A DNA stretch of 64,000 nt from Oxytricha trifallax. Lineage: Eukaryota; Ciliophora; Spirotrichea; Sporadotrichida; Oxytrichidae. The DNA lies in NCBI GenBank assembly GCA_000711775.1, contig ARYC01017658.1, positions 25,058 to 89,057 on the forward strand. The letters are read 5' to 3'. The notes beneath the pieces were generated by a model that was given only the letters and a program-made list of their open reading frames with translations, made no database searches and was not told the DNA's origin. This document shows positions 21,853-33,430 of the stretch, in pieces. Made by a program: the position numbers and the translations under genes. Each line of letters starts with the position of its first letter. Positions within the stretch are counted from its first letter, which is position 1.

Positions 21853-24850
21853 GCAAAAATATCATTTAAATATTAAAATTTATATTTTGGTTGATTTATC
21901 TAATCAGACTTTTTTTACTGTTCTTCTTTTAACAAAGCTTTATGAAAGAAATAAATTTCTTATTTTTTCATATTATTTTATTCAGCTGCTTTCACATAAT
22001 TATGTGTTTCTTCTACATAAATTTTGAAATTAAAATTTTTAATAAAATAATATAAAATTTCTGTTGAAAATTGTATAATTTACATTAGAATTAGTTAATC
22101 TTAAAAATAAATATTATTATAAATTATAATTGTAAAAAAACAAATCAAGTGATGAATCCACCATAAATAAAATGAAATTCATAAATTTTACAATACTTTA
22201 TTATGAAAATCCAATAATTGAGGAGAATTAAAAGATCCAATATGGTTAAATATAATCCAAAAAAAAATACAATATTTTATTATGAAAATTTGAAAAAATT
22301 ATCGATTTGATGAATAGACTATAGTATTAATGGAAATCATAAAATAATACAATATTTTATCATTTAAATGTCAAAAAACTAATAATCTGATTATAAAACC
22401 ATCGATGAAATGAGAATAATAAAATTAATTTGTATTTTATATATATTAATAGACATATGGAGATCTTATGATATTAATAGAACTAGTTTAAATCATAAAA
22501 TAATATCATAATTTATTGTGTAAATGTGAAAATTTATGAGAATTACTGAATGCTAATTATTCTAATTCAATATAGAATAGTGAATTGGTTTTTCTCATAA
22601 TTAAATATAATTTTATTTTTTATTTAGATCTATTTAAAATCTATACTATTATATTGCTTACATTACTCAAAATTAAATTTAAAAAAATTCATGAAAAATA
22701 AAAAGTAATGGGTCAATTATAATGAAATCAAATATAATTTATAACTATTTTTAAACAAATATTCAGAAAAAATATCAATTTAAAGTGAATTTTATTTACC
22801 ATCTATCCTGATATTAAGCTCCACATGGTCATTCTTATAAGAGTTTTGATCAATTCTTTCTAATATCTTCCGAACTCTCTGTTTATTTTCTTTATGACTT
22901 CTGCTGATAAGCAGTGCTGGAATATAAAATAGTTTAGATATGTTTTTGAAAATTACCAATTTTGTTAAGTAACCAGTAGCTAGATCTCTTCCATTATTTT
23001 ATTAATATTTACTTAATTTTAAATTCTAATTTCTTAAATATTTCAAGTTATTTTATTAATTGTCAGGTTTAAGTATATGTTTGATCTTTTAGATATGCAC
23101 GCATCGACACTAGAACCTGATAAACTATCTTTTAATGTCCCCATTAAATTATATATTTTGCTAAGACTCTACAATCTCAAAACATCTATCTTTACTTAAT
23201 AAATGGAAGATATCTCACAGATAATTTTCATATAAAAAATTAAGCCTATCAAAGCTTAACAAGATGTAAAAAAAGAGAGGGATTAAATTAAAAATGATGA
23301 GAAGTAGCTACCGCATAAGTTCTTTAATATAATTAAAAATATAAAAACAATATATTGAATGTTATTAAGATTATATTTATTTAATTTATCAAGGCTATAA
23401 TATTATTTATATAGAAGAAAAATTATTCAATCCTCCCTACAAAAAAAAGAAAATTATGGCGCATAAGTATGAATTAAGTCTCTTAAAATAGCGACTGAGC
23501 GTCAAAACATTATCATTCTTAATATAATAAATAAAAGTTTATTTAAAATTAAGATATATTTATTGACAGTTTCACTCCGATAGTTAATCAAAACAAGTAC
23601 CTGAACTAGCCATTTAAATGGTTAATTTACATGCCCACTAAGCTAGGAAATCAATAGAAATTTTCAGATAATAATATCATGATAATATACAATGCTCCCT
23701 ATTCATCTATTTTAAACTGAATTAAAGAAGTGTCCTCAAAAGTAAAAAATAAGATAAATAAACAGCATAATTAGTCTGGAATTTATTATTTAAAATGAAA
23801 AGTAATCGCGATAATAGAATTAAATTTAAAACTAATTGTAATATAAATAAGACATAAATAGAAGATGAGATAAGTAATGAGTTTGTGAAAAACAATGGGC
23901 ATATAATTATTTTAATTTATGTAACTATTTAATTTTGCTTGATCCCTCAATTTAATTCACATGTAATCTATTTGATATTGGGGATATCATTAAATTTTAA
24001 TCTTCTATCATTTCTTTATCCCATTGACCGTTTTTTATAGACATTTCAATAAAAAATATTTTGTAGTTCTTGACTATTTCATATCTCGAGAGTTTCATAT
24101 TAACTCTCCTTGGGATCAGCTTTATTTTAAGTTAAGAAAGTGCTTTCCTCTTTCGCACGAGAAAATGTTACATATTATATGCTTACTTGATAAGTATGGG
24201 TAGAAGCCCTTTATATGGTTGAGTCAAAAAAACCTTACAAGTAAACCTATAGTAATTATACCAGTAATACTTAGAACTAAGCTTATTGAATTAAGGTTTT
24301 GGGGTTGGGAGAATAGTTTAAATATTATATGTTGTTGTTTTTAAAGAGTTTCTTTATATTTAATAATTCTATGCTAGACTTATATTTATTTATACAATAT
24401 ATTTATTTATACAATTTATTTATTGGCCTTGAGGACTCAATCATTATTTTGTAATAGGAGGCCTTCAAAAATAACACATCGCAAATATTCAAGTGAGCAT
24501 AAGTTTCCTAACCCTTTTTTTCTTTTAAACTAAGTTAAATTTTTTTATACATATATATAGGGTCATAATATTATTTTTGAAACTTTTATTAATAATATGT
24601 ACAATATAGTGAATGATAATAAGAGGGAACATTAATAGTAATTTTATGAACATAGATACATATATTTCATTTTTGATATAAAATAAAATTTCAATTAAAA
24701 TTTATTTACTTAAAGTATAAACATTAAGTATAATACATTAACTTCTAATTTATGCAGCCTCGTTCTTATTTATTTAATATATGTTCCCATTGTTAAGTAT
24801 TAAAAGCAATTTATTATTGAGATATATTAAATCAAAATAAATTAACTTCA
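21853..24850. other. A/T-rich region; duplicated segment B' then ~80-bp degenerate tandem repeats
   Basis: 21850-22014 is segment B' of the flanking duplication. From about 22185 to 22530 the motif ACAATATTTTATTATGAAAA recurs near 22190, 22269, 22349 and, degenerate, near 22505, a spacing of about 80 bp. The rest (22600-24850) shows no gene; the T-rich stretch near 24000-24300 is slightly more mixed but has no convincing frame. Confidence 0.45.
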
Positions 24851-24859
24851 CTAATTAAT

Positions 24860-26290
24860 ATGCAAAACCAAAATAATTCACTTGATTTCGAGGTTTCAGC
24901 ATTTGATGATGAACTAGCTATTGATGAGTTTTGAACGAGAGTAAAAAAAAACTTAAGCAGCTATATAGAATTCATTATTTACTCAAATTAATAAAAATAA
25001 TTGGAGTTTATATTGATTTAAAGGAGAGATGAAGTTTTCGAAAAGGGCAAAGTTTTTTTAAAGACAGATCGACAACCTAAAATAATTGAATGCGAGGTTT
25101 GTTATCAAGTATATACTTTAAACGCTACAAACAAATGCATGTAATATAGAAAGGGATATTAATTTTACAAAGAACAGAGGTAACTTATAAATAGAATATA
25201 TGCAAATGCCCTATATTTGAATTCAATAAATCACAAGACCTTAAGCTTCATCTTATCGGACACAAACTAATTGAATTTCTTTATGAAGATATCGATATCT
25301 TCTATAGTAAGTATAATTTTGGTAATAAATATGTTTTAGTTAATTTAGCATATAAATAACTTCAAGAAAACTCACAGTTTCTACTTTGCTAAATGGCAAA
25401 AATGTAATTAATTTCAAGAAAGTGATTTACTTAATGGAGAAATCATAATATGATCCAGAAGAAGATGAATTTCATTTTATCGGATACATTAATGTTTAAG
25501 CTAAATAATCAAATCTTAAAGGGAATAAAAATAACTATGAATCTCAAAAGAATAATCAGTTCGTAGAACTAATAGGATCTATCAAGAATTAGATCTAATG
25601 AAGAAGAAGAAAAATGATCTAATTATTTGACCGATTGTTTACCTGAAACTATACTTTCAAATTTGCCTGAAATATATATTCATAAATTTGAATATAAATT
25701 TTGAGACCTAATGAAAAATTCCACTATATTTAAGCTGTTATAGAACATCAGATTATTATATATCATTAGATCAATGTAACTTAAATATATTTATTAAGTT
25801 CAAAGCTTATTCACTAAGATGTGAAAACTTTAATTGAAACTTTTGAATTCAAAGTTACTTTAAAAGATTTTATACTAAACCTAGTAATGAAACTTAGAGA
25901 GCGATGTTACATCCATTTATAAGCCATATCCTAGTTGAAATAATAAACATAATTAAATTCACATTCACATAAATCCAGAAAGCTTCCTTGTACAAAATAG
26001 TGGAATTCAAAATTAGATAAAGTAATTTTGTCAACTCAACTCAAATTGGAGATAAATTATAAGTCAATAAATCAAGAATGTTCTATATTTAGACATGAAT
26101 CAGGCAAGATTTTGGAAAGTTGGGTATTTAAATTAGGATACATAAACACTGATTGTTAAAATATTTTAGTTTCATATTGGTGCAAAGTTTTCAGCAAAAA
26201 GTATATCAAATATCTAATGTATATATATGATAAAAGAATTTAGGAATTAATTAAGACTCATTTAAATAATGAGGTGAAAAAATTTATTAG
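24860..26290 (+). pseudogene. Diverged TBE-like zinc-finger/kinase relic, copy 1
   Basis: ATG at 24860 (MQNQNNSLDFEVSAFDDEL), then TGA and frame changes. Recognisable pieces: a Cys-pair segment IIECEVCYQVYTLNATNKC near 25088-25140; a second finger ICKCPIFEFNKSQDLKLHLI with GH near 25200-25262; then YEDIDIFYSKYNFGNKYVL. Near 26130 the sequence LGYINTDCQNILVSYW resembles the kinase loop LGFVHRDLKPENIM of TBE-2, with Asp kept but His-Arg lost. Finger-then-kinase order equals the TBE 57K protein, though identity is low. Several internal breaks. Confidence 0.5.
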
Positions 26291-26422
26291 TGGATGCAAA
26301 AATTAACCTTCCTATAATTGATTTTATTAGTAAATATACTTTCTAGTTTCTAAAGTGTGAATATAATTTCATTTTAAATAGAAATTCACTCAATTCTTTA
26401 TTTTTATGTTTGTAAGTTATTA

Positions 26423-26850
26423 TCAAAGTTTCTGATTCTTAAAATTATTATTTTTATTCCTGATGAATTGTTCCTTTGACCTGCAGTATCTCTGCTTGTC
26501 TTTATTAGTTTTATTCTCTTCTTAAATATCATTATAAATGTAGTCATTTTCTTTAATTCTCTTCATAGTAAAATCAGCTTTTTTCTAAATCTAATAACAT
26601 TTGTTCTTACCCTGTAAAATAAAAATATTGTTAATAGTTTATCCTTTTTGGAGGGCCCATAAGATGATAAAAAATCATTAATAATATTAATTTGTCAGTT
26701 ATAGAATGTGACAAATCTTCTAATATTTCTTTTTGGAAACTTTAAGATTAGTTTATCTTGCTTTATTTTATTATAGGTCTTATCAGATAATTTATATGTT
26801 TTTTTTTTAATTTTTTCTTTCTCAGATTTAAAGATAATTGGCCATTTTTT
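26423..26850 (-). pseudogene. Coding-like Lys-rich fragment of unknown protein
   Basis: The minus strand reads WPIIFKSEKEKIKKKTYKLS and FPKRNIRRFVTFYN to a TGA, then, after an A/T-rich gap ending TTTTACAG, KADFTMKRIKENDYIYNDIQ to TGA at 26423. The gap could be an intron. Weak resemblance to the 22K C-terminus (ERASFTESESRR) is not enough to name it. Confidence 0.35.
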
Positions 26851-27529
26851 ATTTAATTTATATTCCTTTTAAATTGCTACTTAATATAAAATTCTATCCA
26901 GCTATAAAATTATAAAAAACTTCATCTTTTATTCGTTTATGGAATTTATTAAATAATATTAAACAAATTTAATCATATATTTATTTATTTATAATTTTAT
27001 ATTCTGTTCTCTTTAACTTTTATTAATTATTTTTCTATTTAAAAAAAATTGATTTATAATTAATCAAATAAGCTTTTAGCATTGCGAATAAATATCTGTT
27101 TCACTGTTTATAAGGTTTTTTGTTGAATTGTTTATTAAAAACTTTATATGAAAACTTATTAATTTATAAAAATCTGAGAAAAATTTGTGATTGTATAAAT
27201 ATAATTAAAATTTATTTATTCTTAAGTATAAAAATCAAACAAAACAAATAAAAGACCTTGTTAAACTTAGTTTACATGCTTCGCTACTGAAAACTTGAAT
27301 ATTTTTCTAACAACAAAGTATTTGCTTCTATAAAATAACTATCAGATTGCCTTGGAATATAGAGAAAGCAAATATTGAAAATGTTAAAATAATTGAAAAA
27401 TGAAAAAACTTTTTGCCTTATAAGAAAGCATAAAAGATTTCAATTAACTTCAGACCATATAAATTATTTGATATCATAAAAGACTCTCGAAGATCAGATT
27501 ACACTTTCATTTAAGCAGTGAACTATAGT

Positions 27530-28260
27530 TTTTCATCGTAGATTTCCAGAAATTAAAACTCATGCACTGCACTCAGAAACTTAGAAAAAAAACTGGCATT
27601 ATATATAAAATATGTTAAATTGACTATAACTTAACATACCACAAACAAAATCAAACTAAAATAGATTTGCAAAGGGTAAACACTAAACTTTGGGAAATAA
27701 AAATGAAAATCAAAAGATTGTATACTTGAATAAAACAATATTTAAGGCTCATTCAACTTCTTGGAAAGCGTGGGCACCGAAAAGTTAAAACTTAGTTTTG
27801 ACAATATAGGGATTAACTCTAGGTACTTTAGCAGCTTTGGAAATAATAAGTCCAAAGAATGGACTTGAAGCATTTCGAATTGTATAAAAATCAATTAAAA
27901 TTCAAGACCTTATTTTGGTATTAGAAGATCTCGAGCCTAATTACAAAGATAAACAGCTAACTATATTTCTTGACAATTTGAGAGCTCATCATTCAAAATA
28001 GTTCAAAGAGGCAGTTGACAATATGGGGTGGAAGTTATTATTCAACGCTCCATATTCCTCGAAAATTTAATTGTATTGAGAATTTTTTTCCCAGGTGAAG
28101 AAAGAATACAGGAAGTCTCTAATCAATTAATCGTTTAAACTAAGCAACATGAAGAATTTATAAGCAGTAACATAATCAATTATGTGAATTAAACAAAATG
28201 ACTGTATGAACAGTGCAAGACACTGTCTTGACTTGTTAACGCAAAGTGTTTGAATATTAA
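27530..28260 (+). pseudogene. Diverged TBE-like transposase relic
   Basis: FHRRFPEIKTHALHSE (about 27537) matches FNRQFPELKISAQSI of the TBE-3 transposase. Then FKAHSTSWKAWAPKSQNL, with LNKT where TBE has the catalytic ADEA. Then LTIFLDNLRAHHSKQFKEAV (second Asp retained) and WKLLFNAPYSS followed by a frameshifted NCIENFF and QVKKEY (third region). TAG and TAA sit at Gln positions. IS630/Tc1-type DDE transposase; first catalytic residue lost and frames broken, so inactive. Gene order with the next two relics mirrors TBE. Confidence 0.75.
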
Positions 28261-28320
28261 CTTTATTAAAAATTGTTAATGCATAAATAAAATTGATAAC
28301 ATAAATAATTTAAGTCATTA

Positions 28321-28960
28321 GTTAAAATGCATCCGTTTTGTAGGAGAACTTCTGATCATCATATTTTCACTTGGGTTGGCTTAAATTTTTAGGTGTCCTT
28401 TAAATAATTTGTTCTTCACCCTCAATAGTTGTAGATATTTTAAACCTTTTTCTTTTTCTGCTGATTTCTTCCCATTGACTTAGATTTCAGCATCGACAAA
28501 GCCTTCCCTTTTTTTCTATAAAGACATAAACAATTATTTGAGCTTACTTGAGAAATGAGGCATTGAATAAATTTCTTAGAGAAACTATTCTCAAATTAGA
28601 ATTGACTCCCCCTTCATTTCTTCATCAGCAACATAATTTCTGACCTATTGTTATTCTCTAATTATTTATGTTAGCCAGTCATTCTTTATTGTCCCAAGTA
28701 CCCCAAAGAAAAAGTATTTATCTGGATGATCAGGGATTCCATCATAAATATCTAAGTATCTCATGAGGACATTTTCGTCTTTGACATAATTGATTATGTT
28801 GCTGACACTGAGCTCAGGGTAATTAGGTACATAAACATAAATTATGTCAGCTGTTTTTACAGCTTTTTCTAAGATAAAAGTGCATCTTTTATAAACTTCA
28901 TGCCTGTCTTTTTAAATGCAGGCAAATGATAGCACACTATAACATAAAATTAAATTAAGC
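28321..28960 (-). pseudogene. Diverged TBE-like 22K relic
   Basis: The minus strand reads HLPAFKKTGMKFIKDALL, then in another frame EKAVKTADIIYVYVPNYPEL, and later DKYFFFGVLGTIKNDWLTQI. These line up in order with FLPTMEGTKISFLRAIL, KKALKTQDVKFAEIPNYPEI and RNYFFGILATIKGEYLKEI of the TBE 22K protein. A TGA at 28591 interrupts it; a Lys-rich tail follows toward 28321, as in TBE. Function unknown. This is the clearest evidence that the region is a distant TBE relative. Confidence 0.75.
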
Positions 28961-29603
28961 TTACATGAATATTTGAGGTGATTATACCAATCTAATTTGG
29001 TATTCAGACTCCCCTAGGGAGTTCTAAAATTTATGTTCTTAAGGCTTTGAGAATTGTTATTGAGATTTTAGTTCATGTCCTATAAAAATAATATTTATGT
29101 CTTGCTATATAATAATAAAGCAACATAATAATAATATTTATGTTTCTATTAGTTCATATAACTTGTTTACTTACTATATTAAATTTTATTAGCTAATTAT
29201 TTTCTTCATACATTAATATAGGTGTTCATGAAAACATAACTTGACTCTTCAGGGAAATTCTTTTTTAGTTGTTATTTGAGCCTTAAAATTGGATATATCA
29301 TTTAACCCCAATCAAGTTTTGTCAAATTTGTTATATTTCTTTTTACTTTTAAAATGAGTAATAGCTTACATAAATATCTTTCAGAGGAATCTCCCAATTA
29401 TTTTTCAGGAATCTCCCAACAAATTCATAATTATATCCAAGCTCATTTTCAAGAATCTCCCAATTATGTCTTAGTAATCTCCGCAAAAATTTATTTATGT
29501 GTTTATTATTTATTTATGTATTTAATAAAATTATTTATATCCACAATTTATTTGGGATTTGAATATATTAAATAAAGACTAGTATTTAATAATTAATTGT
29601 TTA
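28961..29603. promoter_or_regulatory. Divergent intergenic region with CTCCCAATTA repeats
   Basis: Lies between the divergent 22K-like and zinc-finger/kinase relics, the same place as the repeat array of TBE-2/3. GGAATCTCCCAATTAT or close variants occur at 29386, 29408 and 29451, with a weaker one near 29470. The core CTCCCAATTA differs by one base from CTCCTAATTA of the canonical TBE array. The 73-codon frame at 29354-29575 is a translation of these repeats and is not called. Confidence 0.5.
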
Positions 29604-31250
29604 ATGAGTGCTGATACTTCTTCTCTTTCATCTGATTCGCACTATAGTTCAGATGAAATTTCTAGCGACATAATTAAATCAAAGACTTCAGAGTCTCATA
29701 CATAACTAATAAGCTTGCCCTAAATTAATTATGTCTTCTCAGTGTCGCACGAGTATTAAATTATATATGAGAAATGGTAGTCAAGAAGATCATATAGAGC
29801 TAAAAACTATAATTAGAAAACTAAAAAATTAGCTCATTGTCATTTATGTTCTTAAGTTTATACTTAAATGAAACTTTAAAGACACTTAAACGTACATAAC
29901 TGAGAAAATGGAAAATTTATGTAACTAAATGTTGGAGGTAGCTATGTCTGTTTAATTTGCACAAAAAATTATGAATAGCATAATTTTCAGTGCAAACAAA
30001 AGTTATTGCAACATTTGACAAGACACAATACAAGTGACTTAATCTAATTGGGTTATTCAAAAATTCTAAAATAATTATGTTTCATAATTTATAGATTTTT
30101 TCCTAGAAAGAAAAGGCAAGACACTTCCCTGTTGTCGTTGCTGACAAGATCAATTATCAGACAGCAACATAAATTAACTAATAAGAACATAAAAATATTT
30201 TGCCTAGTTTAGATCATACAGCTCTAAACAAAGAAGATGATAGTGTAACTACTATCAACACAGCAACATAAAATGCACAAGAAAAAACTTATGAATTTGC
30301 AAAAATAATAATTTTTCAGAATTAAGATGTGCATACACCCCTTCTTAAAAAATGATAATGAACTAATTTTGAGATTAGCTTAATAAGATAACTTATTAAT
30401 TCTTAACGAAGATGAGTTCATATCAGCTGAAGGCTCTCAAAGTAAACTTACATACTGCTGACTAAACAAAGATTACAATTGAACTTAAAACTTTTGGAAT
30501 GAATTCAAAATTTTAAGGTATATAAAATAATGCTCTTAAACTACCTTTTAAGAAAATTACATCGCAGTATTTACTGATAGCCAGAGTTTCCAATTAAAGA
30601 AACGGTCCTTTAATTATACACTTCTTAAACAATTAAGAGTCTCAAAAGTTATTTCTTTAAACTTAAAATTTTTGCTTTAACTGAGTGATTGCGTTCAATA
30701 ATTACATGAATTAGGACTAGTGTATAGATAAATTTGCCAAAAAAACATTAGAATTCATCCAAATCACAAAGATTCTCAACTTTTTCTTTCTAATTACTGA
30801 AATTGTTCCTTTATAGGATAAAAATGCTTAGCTTTATAAATACTAATAAGCATTTATAAGCATCCTTTTGAATTGGATGAAATTCATAACGGTAACATCA
30901 GACAAGATACTTTCTCTATTATAGTGATTCTGATAGAGATCATTTTGGAAGATAAATTTACAAAGTTAGCAGCAAAATGTAGAGACATACTTGAATTGGC
31001 AGCATTCGTAAGAAGGGGCAACTTATTAGGGAGAGAACAATAAATATTTTTGAATTATTTTTCGTCAGATATTAGCACAATTCCTTCTCTAAAGGAGTTG
31101 AGTGACAAAATTAATAAAAAACCTAATCGATTGATATATTTATTTAATAAATACAATTACAAATTTTTCTCAGATTTTTATAATTGGCTTACCTATTGGA
31201 GGTAGTAGCTGTTCGATGAATATTTCTCAAAAATAATAACTTAAAATAAT
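29604..31250 (+). pseudogene. Diverged TBE-like zinc-finger/pseudokinase relic, copy 2
   Basis: ATG at 29604 (MSADTSSLSSDSHYSSDE). C2H2 finger AHCHLCSQVYTQMKLQRHLN with VHN, then an in-frame TGA, then a second finger in the same frame: YVCLICTKNYEQ...KLLQHLTRHN. Many TAA/TAG are read as Gln. Farther on, near 30700-30760, LHELGLVYRQICQKNIRIHP corresponds to the kinase loop LHKLGFVHRDLKPENIMI of TBE-2; HRD is replaced by YRQ, so catalysis is not expected. FSIIVILIEIIL follows, like WDLAAIIIEC. The reading is interrupted between fingers and kinase region. Confidence 0.65.
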
Positions 31251-31735
31251 AAACTGTAAACACCGAATTATTCTGATATTAGTGATGATTTTTTTAAAGT
31301 GCAGATTAAGTAAGGGCATCGATACTCTAAACTCTACAAATTATAGATTTTAAGCTTTATTTATGCTGAAAATTATGTAAATAAAGGAGTTTATAACTCT
31401 ATTTTTTAATTGCTTTGGCAGTGGAATTCATAATTAATAAATATTTTAATTTAATTATAATATATTATATTATTCTCCAATTCAACAAGGTAATCTAGCT
31501 AGAAAAGTAGATATATTTATATAAATTTAACTTAAATATTTTGATAACTGTTGATTGCGATACGATTAAATTATAATGAAGAATTAAAGTTTTTGCAAAG
31601 ATAATATATAAATAAGGATTATATAAAATTTAAGTTTATCATAAGAAGATTTATATTTTTAATAAAAATAAATATAGCGTCATAATAAAAAAAAAGATTA
31701 ATTTAATAAATTTGTGATTAAATATTATTGTAGGG

Positions 31736-32136
31736 ATACATTTGATTTGGGAAAATTATTTAAATTTAAATTTACAAAATATTAAAATCTTGGCAGTTAA
31801 CTTTCTGGAAACCTTGCCAATATGGTACTTGTTCGATAGAGAATTCAAAATTAGCTGGACTTTACTATTGGCGGTACACCTCTATTGTATCCCTGGAGCG
31901 AGATAAATCGACTTTAATTTTGGCATAAAAATCAACTAAACAAATTACTAAAAATTAAAGTCGATTTATCTCGCTCCAGGGATACGATAGAGGTGTACCG
32001 CCAATAGTAAAGTCCAGCTAATTTTGAATTCTCTATCGAACAAGTACCATATTGGCAAGGTTTCCAGAAAGTTAACTGCCAAGATTTTAAATTATAATTA
32101 ATTAATTTATAAATAATTTTCCCAAATCAAATGTAT
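31736..32136. mobile_element. Foldback element F1, 401 bp, ~185-bp arms
   Basis: Starts ATACATTTGATTTGGGAAAA at 31736, repeated inverted to 32136. Arms are nearly identical, including TTGGCAGTTAACTTTC and GGAGCGAGATAAATCGAC, with a ~25-nt loop near 31925-31950. No coding sequence. A decayed relative lies at 35240-35380 (GAGAAAGATAAATCG ... TTAGGGATACAATA). Target duplication not evident. Confidence 0.8.
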
Positions 32137-33200
32137 TCATGCAATACTATAAGTTTATTTAAATATTAAATTAAAAAACAGTGGAAGTATTTAAAATATT
32201 ACAACAACAAAAAAATGGGTATAATCAGCACACATAAAGAGATATTATAAATAACAGAGATATTTAATCATCCTTCAATAGGAGATTGAGGACTATATAT
32301 TTAGTCACGAAAAGAAAACTTGAAATGAAAGTTTACATATTAATAAACTAGTTCAGATCCATCTCTCACAAATCTAATTTGAAGATGACAGCTGTGGTAG
32401 CATAGTTCAACTATTGACTCATTAACTATTACAAATGATTAGACTATTAGCAATAAACAACAAGTTCATAAAATCACAACATACTTCAACAATATCCCAT
32501 AATCTAAGTTATGATAGCTCTATACTACAAGCTAAATTCCTGCGAGATAGTCTTCCAATAGTGATCCTCAATAAACAAAATATAAAACGCTAAAGTAAAG
32601 ATGACCCATCACTCAGAAAATACTTAAAGTAACAATGAGGAGAACTGGTCTTTGAAGTAGAAGTGGGAAGGTCAATAAGTTTGACTATTAAGTCTCATAT
32701 CAACAAGATTAAAAGCCACGATACTGTCATAGAAGATTTAACTCAATTAGACTGAGTTAATCTTTCCATTTTTCTACTAATCTTATATAGTATTTTAAAA
32801 TATTAGCTAAGTCAATGACGTCAAGTATGTCACAGAATAATTTTAATAAAAATAGAAATATTAAACTTTAAAGTTTAATAGTAAATATCAATCACAATTG
32901 ATCATAAATTAATAAATTAGATAGATAGATAATAGCTAAAAGGCGGGAATTAATAAAATAGAGATGCTAATTTAATAGAGATCTCTACTATATATTAATC
33001 AGTCTTATTTATTTTATGATTTATATATATTTAATAGCTCTATATTAGTTAGTTTTGAATATTAGGGCCATATATATACCGAGTCTACATAATACACTGG
33101 GTTTGACTTAAGTGTCCCGACAACAGTCACCCGGTTCACAAAAAGATCTTGAAGCCAAGAATGGAGTATCACGTTGCAATAAGATCACAGTTTGATTCAG
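32137..33200. other. A/T-rich spacer
   Basis: No certain gene. A short plus-strand frame near 32595-32690 (THHSENTQSNNEENWSLKQK) is Gln/Asn-rich and could be a coding scrap, but there is no other support. Confidence 0.4.
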
Positions 33201-33430
33201 TCACCAATATGTATCAAGTAGGGTTGTTCGTTAATGGCTTTGATGATCTAAAAACTGCTCTTATTCAATCAACACAAAGTAGTCAATAATCCCATCCTTG
33301 TTAGTGATTCTATCGTGCCCTAGTTGTAGAAAGACTTGGATCTTCGGCATCCGTTCAGACCAGTTCTGGTGGCCTATTCACGACTTGTTCCTGGGATCCA
33401 TGTCCCTTGCCTCTCTACTACATCAGCTTC
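33201..33430 (-). pseudogene. Coding-like fragment of unknown protein
   Basis: A GC-richer island. The minus strand reads DMDPRNKS, an in-frame TGA, then IGHQNWSERMPKIQVFLQLG and HDRITNKDGIIDYFVLIEQE to TGA at 33201, with TAA/TAG as Gln. Family not recognised. It could be a stranded gene piece or a macronuclear-destined segment. Confidence 0.4.

Noticed and set aside
27530-31250. Canonical TBE copy
   Set aside because: No C4A4 ends and only distant protein-level similarity, so called a diverged TBE-like element instead.
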